The notes under the pieces: generated by a model
The model's input: the letters and a program-made list of their open reading frames with translations, nothing else
Databases searched by the model: none
Told to the model about the DNA's origin: nothing
Part shown: positions 7,213 through 9,858 of the stretch, piece by piece
Layout of the letters: each line of letters opens with the position of its first letter
Numbering within the stretch: the first letter of the stretch is position 1
NCBI GenBank assembly: GCA_022826345.1
Contig: JAJDVB010000192.1
Location: 1 to 9,858 of the forward strand
Direction: 5' to 3'
Length of the DNA stretch: 9,858 nt
DNA from: Alphaproteobacteria bacterium
GTDB lineage: Bacteria; Pseudomonadota; Alphaproteobacteria; UBA828
Translations under genes and position numbers: made by a program

Positions 7213-8571
7213 GTGTTGCAGCGGCCGGTGAGCGCAACCGCCGGCCGGGAGGAGGGCCGCGGCGCCTTCCGCGATCCCGCGTTCATGGCCAACCGGGCGA
7301 CGCCGGTGCACCGGTGGGTTCCCTGGATCGCGGGTTTTTCACGGCAGTTCGTCCAGGACGCGCTGACCCGCCACCTGCCGGCGCCGGGAGTCGTGCTGGA
7401 CCCCTTCGCGGGCGTGGGCACGACGCTGGTCGAGGCCGACCTCGCCGGCCACGCAGCCGTCGGCTTCGAGATCAATCCCTACGCCGTCTTCGCCGCTCGG
7501 GCGAAGCTGGGGGCGCATCGATTGGAGTCCGCGCGGCTTGCGGCCGCCGCCGCAGAATTCGTCAAGTTCATGGAGGAGAGCGAGCGCAAGGGCCACGCGC
7601 CCAAGGCATCGGCGCCCGCCGCTTTCCGCACGCGGGCGCCGTTCTACAGCCCGGCGGTCGAGCGCAAGGTGCTGCTGGCGTTCGACTTCATGGAGACGCT
7701 GGATTCACCCATCGCGGCGCTGTTTCGCCTCGCCTTCGCGGCGACCATGGTGGGCTACTCCAACTACTCCTACGAGCCGAGCCTGGGCCGCAAGGCCTCA
7801 GTCGGGCGACCCGATGTCGAGGATGACGACGTGGCCGGCGCCATTGCGGCCAAGCTCCACCAGATGGCCGAGGATGCAGCGTGGTATCGACGCGAACGCT
7901 CGGACGCTGAGCGGGACGACGGGCGCGTGCTCGAAGAGTCCTTCTTCGATGGCTACGCCGTCTTGGAAGAGGCGAGCGTGGACCTGCTCGTCACCTCGCC
8001 GCCCTACCTCAACAACTACCACTACAACCGCAATACCCGCCCGCACCTCTATTGGCTGGGGTTTTGTGCGTCGCCCGGAGACGCAAAGCGACTGGAGACG
8101 CTCAACTTTGGCACCTATTGGCAGAACGCCCGCGACGAGGCGCGCATCGACCTCGACCCGACCATCGACAACGTCGAGATCAGGCAAGCAATCGACGCTG
8201 TCAGACAGCGCAACCCCGACAAGGGTGTCTACGGCGGCAACGGCTGGGCCAACTACGCGGCGCAGTACTTCAACGACTGCGCCCGCTTCCTCGACGGTGC
8301 GGCGTGGTGCCTGCGGCCCGGCGCGACGGCGCTGGTGGTGATCGGCAACTCGATCCTGCAGGGAGTGCCGATCCCGACCGACCGCTTCCTCGCCGCCATC
8401 GCGGCATCCCGCGGCTTCCAGGTGACGGACATTCACGTTCCCCGCGAAACCCGGGTCGGCAGCAGCATCGTCGAGTCCAGCGTCCGCGCCGGCAAGGCCA
8501 ACGGCAACGTGCTCTACGAAGCCGTCGTAGAGCTGCGCCGGCTCAGACGCCGCGGTAATTCGTCACACTGA
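7213..8571 (+). CDS. AdoMet-dependent DNA methyltransferase, probable N4-cytosine/N6-adenine type (452 aa)
   Basis: Contains the AdoMet-binding motif I LDPFAGVGTT (62-71), then VGFEINPYA (motif II-like), and a catalytic motif IV TSPPYLNNY at 261-269. The intervening region of about 190 residues includes YSNYSYEPSLGRKAS. C-terminal elements are YFNDCARFL.....CLRPGATALVVIGNS and RETRVGS. SPPY is commonest in N4-cytosine methyltransferases; D/NPPY is usual for N6-adenine. Motif I precedes motif IV, as in alpha/gamma groups rather than beta. The start is GTG 7213 with a weak AGGG upstream. GTG 7228 or ATG 7285 are alternatives, but FRDPAF...HRWVPW before motif I looks conserved, so an upstream start is favoured. 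No endonuclease gene adjoins it, so it is probably an orphan modification enzyme. A structural-RNA methyltransferase cannot be excluded. Confidence 0.8.
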   Translation: MLQRPVSATAGREEGRGAFRDPAFMANRATPVHRWVPWIAGFSRQFVQDALTRHLPAPGVVLDPFAGVGTTLVEADLAGHAAVGFEINPYAVFAARAKLGAHRLESARLAAAAAEFVKFMEESERKGHAPKASAPAAFRTRAPFYSPAVERKVLLAFDFMETLDSPIAALFRLAFAATMVGYSNYSYEPSLGRKASVGRPDVEDDDVAGAIAAKLHQMAEDAAWYRRERSDAERDDGRVLEESFFDGYAVLEEASVDLLVTSPPYLNNYHYNRNTRPHLYWLGFCASPGDAKRLETLNFGTYWQNARDEARIDLDPTIDNVEIRQAIDAVRQRNPDKGVYGGNGWANYAAQYFNDCARFLDGAAWCLRPGATALVVIGNSILQGVPIPTDRFLAAIAASRGFQVTDIHVPRETRVGSSIVESSVRAGKANGNVLYEAVVELRRLRRRGNSSH

Positions 8572-8580
8572 GTTTTCCCG

Positions 8581-8748
8581 ATTGGAGAGAGACCAAGTCA
8601 GGATATCGGTAAAATAAGCCCTTTCGACGACGCCAACTCGCGTGTTAGTTTATTATAGCCGTCACGATGGGGTAGGTTATCTGAAGGGCGGACAAACTTC
8701 GGATATTGGAGAGTCACGGGTACTTCAAGTCAGGAATCCGGAAATAAA
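8581..8748. repeat. Pair of imperfect direct repeats in the AT-richer spacer
   Basis: Two copies share ATTGGAGAG followed a short distance later by CAAGTCAGGA and then an A-rich end. Copy A has ATTGGAGAG at 8581-8589 and CAAGTCAGG at 8594-8602, ending GTAAAATAA. Copy B has ATTGGAGAG at 8705-8713 and CAAGTCAGG at 8726-8734, ending GAAATAAA. Spacing between the two blocks differs (4 versus 12 bases). The repeats begin 10 bp after the methyltransferase stop, where composition turns AT-richer. Their role is unknown; a binding site pair or an island end is possible. Confidence 0.5.
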
Positions 8749-8752
8749 TTGA

Positions 8753-8773
8753 TCGACTGAGACTAAAAGTCGA
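8753..8773 (-). terminator. Possible weak terminator after the AAA ATPase remnant
   Basis: Arms TCGACT (8753-8758) and AGTCGA (8768-8773) pair perfectly around a 9-base loop. Read on the minus strand the stem is followed by TCAATTTATTT, and it lies 36 bp beyond the stop of the minus-strand AAA gene. The stem is short and AT-balanced, so termination strength is doubtful. Confidence 0.33.
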
Positions 8774-8809
8774 CGATGTTAAAAGCTACTACCATACTCC
8801 ATGGATGGC

Positions 8810-9388
8810 TCAAGAAACAAAGTAGTCAGACATACCAATTATGCCTCCCTTTATGCCAGCAATAATTGCAAACGGTTTGAGCAGGGGATTAGCAAACTTG
8901 TATTCATATGTCTTAGGCTTTCCTTCCCTTATCAAGACGGGCCCTCTATCTTCGGACTGAAATTCCTTTAGGTGCCGAGCAAAGTTCGGTATATCCATGT
9001 CTTGCTTCATGATCTTGGAAAACGGCTCTCGAACATCTTTCGCCTTAAAGAACCCTCGGCGGTTAGTTTTGGCCAACGCGAACGCCGTCAATGCCTCTTT
9101 GTAGTAGTGCACTGGCTTAGTACTTCGCGTTGCTTTATCGTAAGCATCAAGCACCATCTCGTCAGCTCTATCAAGACATCTCTCAATGCCCAACTTTAGA
9201 TCCAGCTCTGTCACGTCCAAATCTCTTCGTTTGACCGCTGAGCGAAAAGAAAATTGACTGATCAGATGAGTGTAACCAGGGAAACCTTGCGAAAGATCAA
9301 TAATGTGGCCGAGAATTTCCGGAGACAAGCCCATTCCAAGCACAGGGAGGCGGCTATCAAATATTTGTTCGAGTTCTGGCCGACTCAT
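8810..9388 (-). pseudogene. AAA+ ATPase, C-terminal half only (192 aa), N-terminus missing
   Basis: The protein begins MSRPELEQIFDSRLPVLGMG and continues into an AAA+ lid region with LSQGFPGYTHLISQFSFRSA (33-51). The 'GFP.YTHL' string is like the sensor-2 helix of Cdc6/Orc-like bacterial ATP-binding proteins. A winged-helix-like tail follows (about 92-175: YYKEALTAFALA, FFKAKDVREPF, FARHLKEF, GPVLIREGKPKTYEYKF, NPLLKPF). No Walker A, Walker B or sensor 1 is present; the roughly 180-200 upstream residues that would hold them are absent. The ATG has no Shine-Dalgarno. The in-frame sequence upstream runs into a GC-rich terminator hairpin within 27 bp and does not look like AAA protein. I therefore call it a 5'-truncated gene. 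Codon use is AT-richer than in the genes to the left, suggesting acquisition. A separately expressed partner-type fragment is possible but less likely. Confidence 0.62.
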
Positions 9389-9414
9389 TTTTGGGGAGTT
9401 ACACCGAAAGTAAC

Positions 9415-9438
9415 AAGGGCGCCTGGTTAGGCGCCCTT
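9415..9438 (-). terminator. Rho-independent terminator-like perfect hairpin
   Basis: AAGGGCGCC (9415-9423) and GGCGCCCTT (9430-9438) form a perfect 9-bp stem with a 6-base loop TGGTTA. Read on the minus strand it ends ...GGCGCCCTTGTTACTTT, a T-rich tail suiting termination of the small minus-strand gene that stops at 9519. The sequence is nearly symmetric, so it could act in both directions. It lies 27 bp upstream of the truncated AAA ORF. Confidence 0.66.
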
Positions 9439-9518
9439 CGCTCTGGTCATCTGGTTCTCTCGCTTGGCGTGGCTCAGCCTGGATCGGTCCGTGCCTGGGG
9501 CTTCGTGACCACTATCCC
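9439..9518. other. Short spacer with a tRNA D-arm-like stretch, unassigned
   Basis: Between the hairpin and the small gene's stop lies 80 bp containing GGCGTGGCTCAGCCTGGAT (about 9465-9483). This recalls the 5' part of tRNA genes, but the pairing D-stem GAGC, an anticodon arm and a T-arm are not found. I assign no gene here. Confidence 0.3.
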
Positions 9519-9713
9519 TCAGTCGTCTTTAGGCAGATCCAGGCGATTGAGCAGTTCATCGCGGAGTTCGATCTCATAGACTCGCCGCACCTGCTCCATC
9601 TCGATACCGTGCTGGTATGCGCTGGAGCGCATCGTGTCACGCAGGGGTTTCTCCGCATCGATCCGGCTCTGCACATGATCGATGCAGAGATCAAAGATCT
9701 CGTATTCCTGCAT
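9519..9713 (-). CDS. Hypothetical protein (64 aa), 5' end next to the IS630 insertion
   Basis: The small protein starts MQEYEIFDLCIDHVQSRIDA and ends NRLDLPKDD. It is acidic, probably alpha-helical and without membrane segments or cysteine motifs. I do not recognise its family. The reading frame stays open to 9812, but the codons beyond 9713 fall within the proposed IS630 end and are probably not native, so I use ATG 9713. The only Shine-Dalgarno-like sequence is GGGGA touching the ATG, which is poorly spaced. A good one, and the promoter, may have been displaced by the insertion, or the gene may have lost its true N-terminus. It is followed by a strong terminator-like hairpin, which favours a once-real transcription unit. 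Whether it is still expressed is unclear. Confidence 0.45.
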   Translation of the reverse strand: MQEYEIFDLCIDHVQSRIDAEKPLRDTMRSSAYQHGIEMEQVRRVYEIELRDELLNRLDLPKDD

Positions 9714-9783
9714 TCCCCTAGAGCGCAATCCTATCTGACTGAATCGAAAGGAATTCTCAAAGTGGTTCGTTTGTGATTCACAC

Positions 9784-9811
9784 TGTCTGCCGGGGAGGAG
9801 GCCGGCAGACA
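9784..9811 (+). promoter_or_regulatory. Hairpin displaying the transposase Shine-Dalgarno in its loop
   Basis: GTCTGCCGG (9785-9793) and CCGGCAGAC (9802-9810) are perfect complements around the 8-base loop GGAGGAGG (9794-9801). That loop is the ribosome binding site of the transposase. T9784 can also pair with A9811, the first base of the start codon, giving a 10-bp stem. The fold could limit ribosome access or spacing and so dampen transposase translation. Confidence 0.6.
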
Positions 9812-9858
9812 TGTCGAAAGCACTTTCCCTTGATCTTAGGCTTCGGGTCCTGGCGGCG
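9811..9858 (+). CDS. IS630-family transposase, N-terminal fragment (16 codons)
   Basis: Only the first 16 residues are visible: MSKALSLDLRLRVLAA. An opening 'MSK..SLDLR.RVLAA' is characteristic of IS630-family transposases, where it begins the N-terminal helix-turn-helix DNA-binding domain. The DDE catalytic domain would follow outside the window. GGAGGAGG ends 9 nt before the ATG, which supports this start. Many IS630 elements split the transposase into two frames by a programmed frameshift; that cannot be judged here. The call rests on a short but distinctive N-terminus. Confidence 0.7.
   Translation, partial: MSKALSLDLRLRVLAA

Larger units (their letters stand above)
9721..9858 (+). mobile_element. 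IS630-family insertion sequence, left end (partial, leaves the window)
   Basis: The element is recognised from the transposase start at 9811. I place the left boundary after the TA at 9719-9720, because IS630 elements target and duplicate TA; this is inferred because the right end is not in the window. A subterminal inverted pair TGAATC (9740-9745) and GATTCA (9775-9780) lies between the boundary and the transposase. The element adjoins the 5' end of the small minus-strand gene. Confidence 0.6.

Noticed and set aside
6174..7475. 433-aa minus-strand ORF antisense to qor
   Set aside because: It spans the end of one gene, all of qor and part of the methyltransferase in antisense. Its composition is typical of a GC-rich shadow frame.
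9465..9510. tRNA-like stretch with TGGCTCAGCCTGG resembling a D-arm
   Set aside because: The partner strand of the D-stem, an anticodon stem-loop, a TTC-type T-loop and a CCA-side acceptor strand cannot be found, so no cloverleaf forms. At most it is a degenerate fragment.
9519..9812. 97-aa version of the small hypothetical protein
   Set aside because: Its first 33 residues come from sequence assigned to the end and leader of the IS630 element, including the SD hairpin read backwards.
1..9858. CRISPR array, toxin-antitoxin pair or complete restriction-modification system
   Set aside because: No regularly spaced repeats were seen, no adjacent small gene pair, and no endonuclease gene beside the methyltransferase.

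Overview
The window is mostly GC-rich DNA that looks like an alphaproteobacterial chromosome. I infer this from the high-GC codon use, the short intergenic gaps, the gene repertoire (paired glutamine-synthetase-family genes beside a phytanoyl-CoA dioxygenase-type gene) and IS256 and IS630 sequences. No rRNA or tRNA marker fixes the taxon.

Left part (1-2948, minus strand). A tight three-gene operon is read right to left: a 453-aa glutamine-synthetase-fold ligase, then a 488-aa GS-fold ligase of the GlnT/type III-like kind, then the start of a phytanoyl-CoA dioxygenase (PhyH) family gene that leaves the window at base 1. The gaps are 14 and 21 bp. The arrangement suggests gamma-glutamylation of an amine coupled to an Fe(II)/2-oxoglutarate oxygenation, but the substrate cannot be read from the sequence.

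Divergent spacer (2949-3661). This holds repeated CCGACTTTG boxes upstream of the GS operon, then a decayed IS256-family transposase C-terminus with a right-end-like terminal sequence stopping near 3480. About 180 bp of unassigned sequence leads to the next operon.

Centre (3662-8571, plus strand). Four co-directional genes have gaps of 5, 41 and 16 bp: a YyaL/DUF255-type thioredoxin-domain protein, an Ogt-type O6-methylguanine-DNA methyltransferase, a zinc-free quinone oxidoreductase of the MDR family, and an AdoMet-dependent DNA methyltransferase with motif I before a TSPPY catalytic motif. No restriction endonuclease is visible next to it.

Right part (8572-9858). Composition becomes clearly AT-richer. 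There is a pair of imperfect direct repeats, then a minus-strand ORF that is only the C-terminal half (lid plus winged helix) of an AAA+ ATPase and appears decapitated. A perfect 9-bp hairpin terminator follows, then a small hypothetical gene. Finally comes the left end of an IS630-family element, whose transposase start codon sits beside a hairpin that presents the Shine-Dalgarno sequence in its loop. This looks like a decaying acquired island rather than an intact system. I did not find a complete new system; the best leads are the GS pair with PhyH, the solitary methyltransferase, the repeats beside the AT-rich island and the hairpin at the IS630 start.
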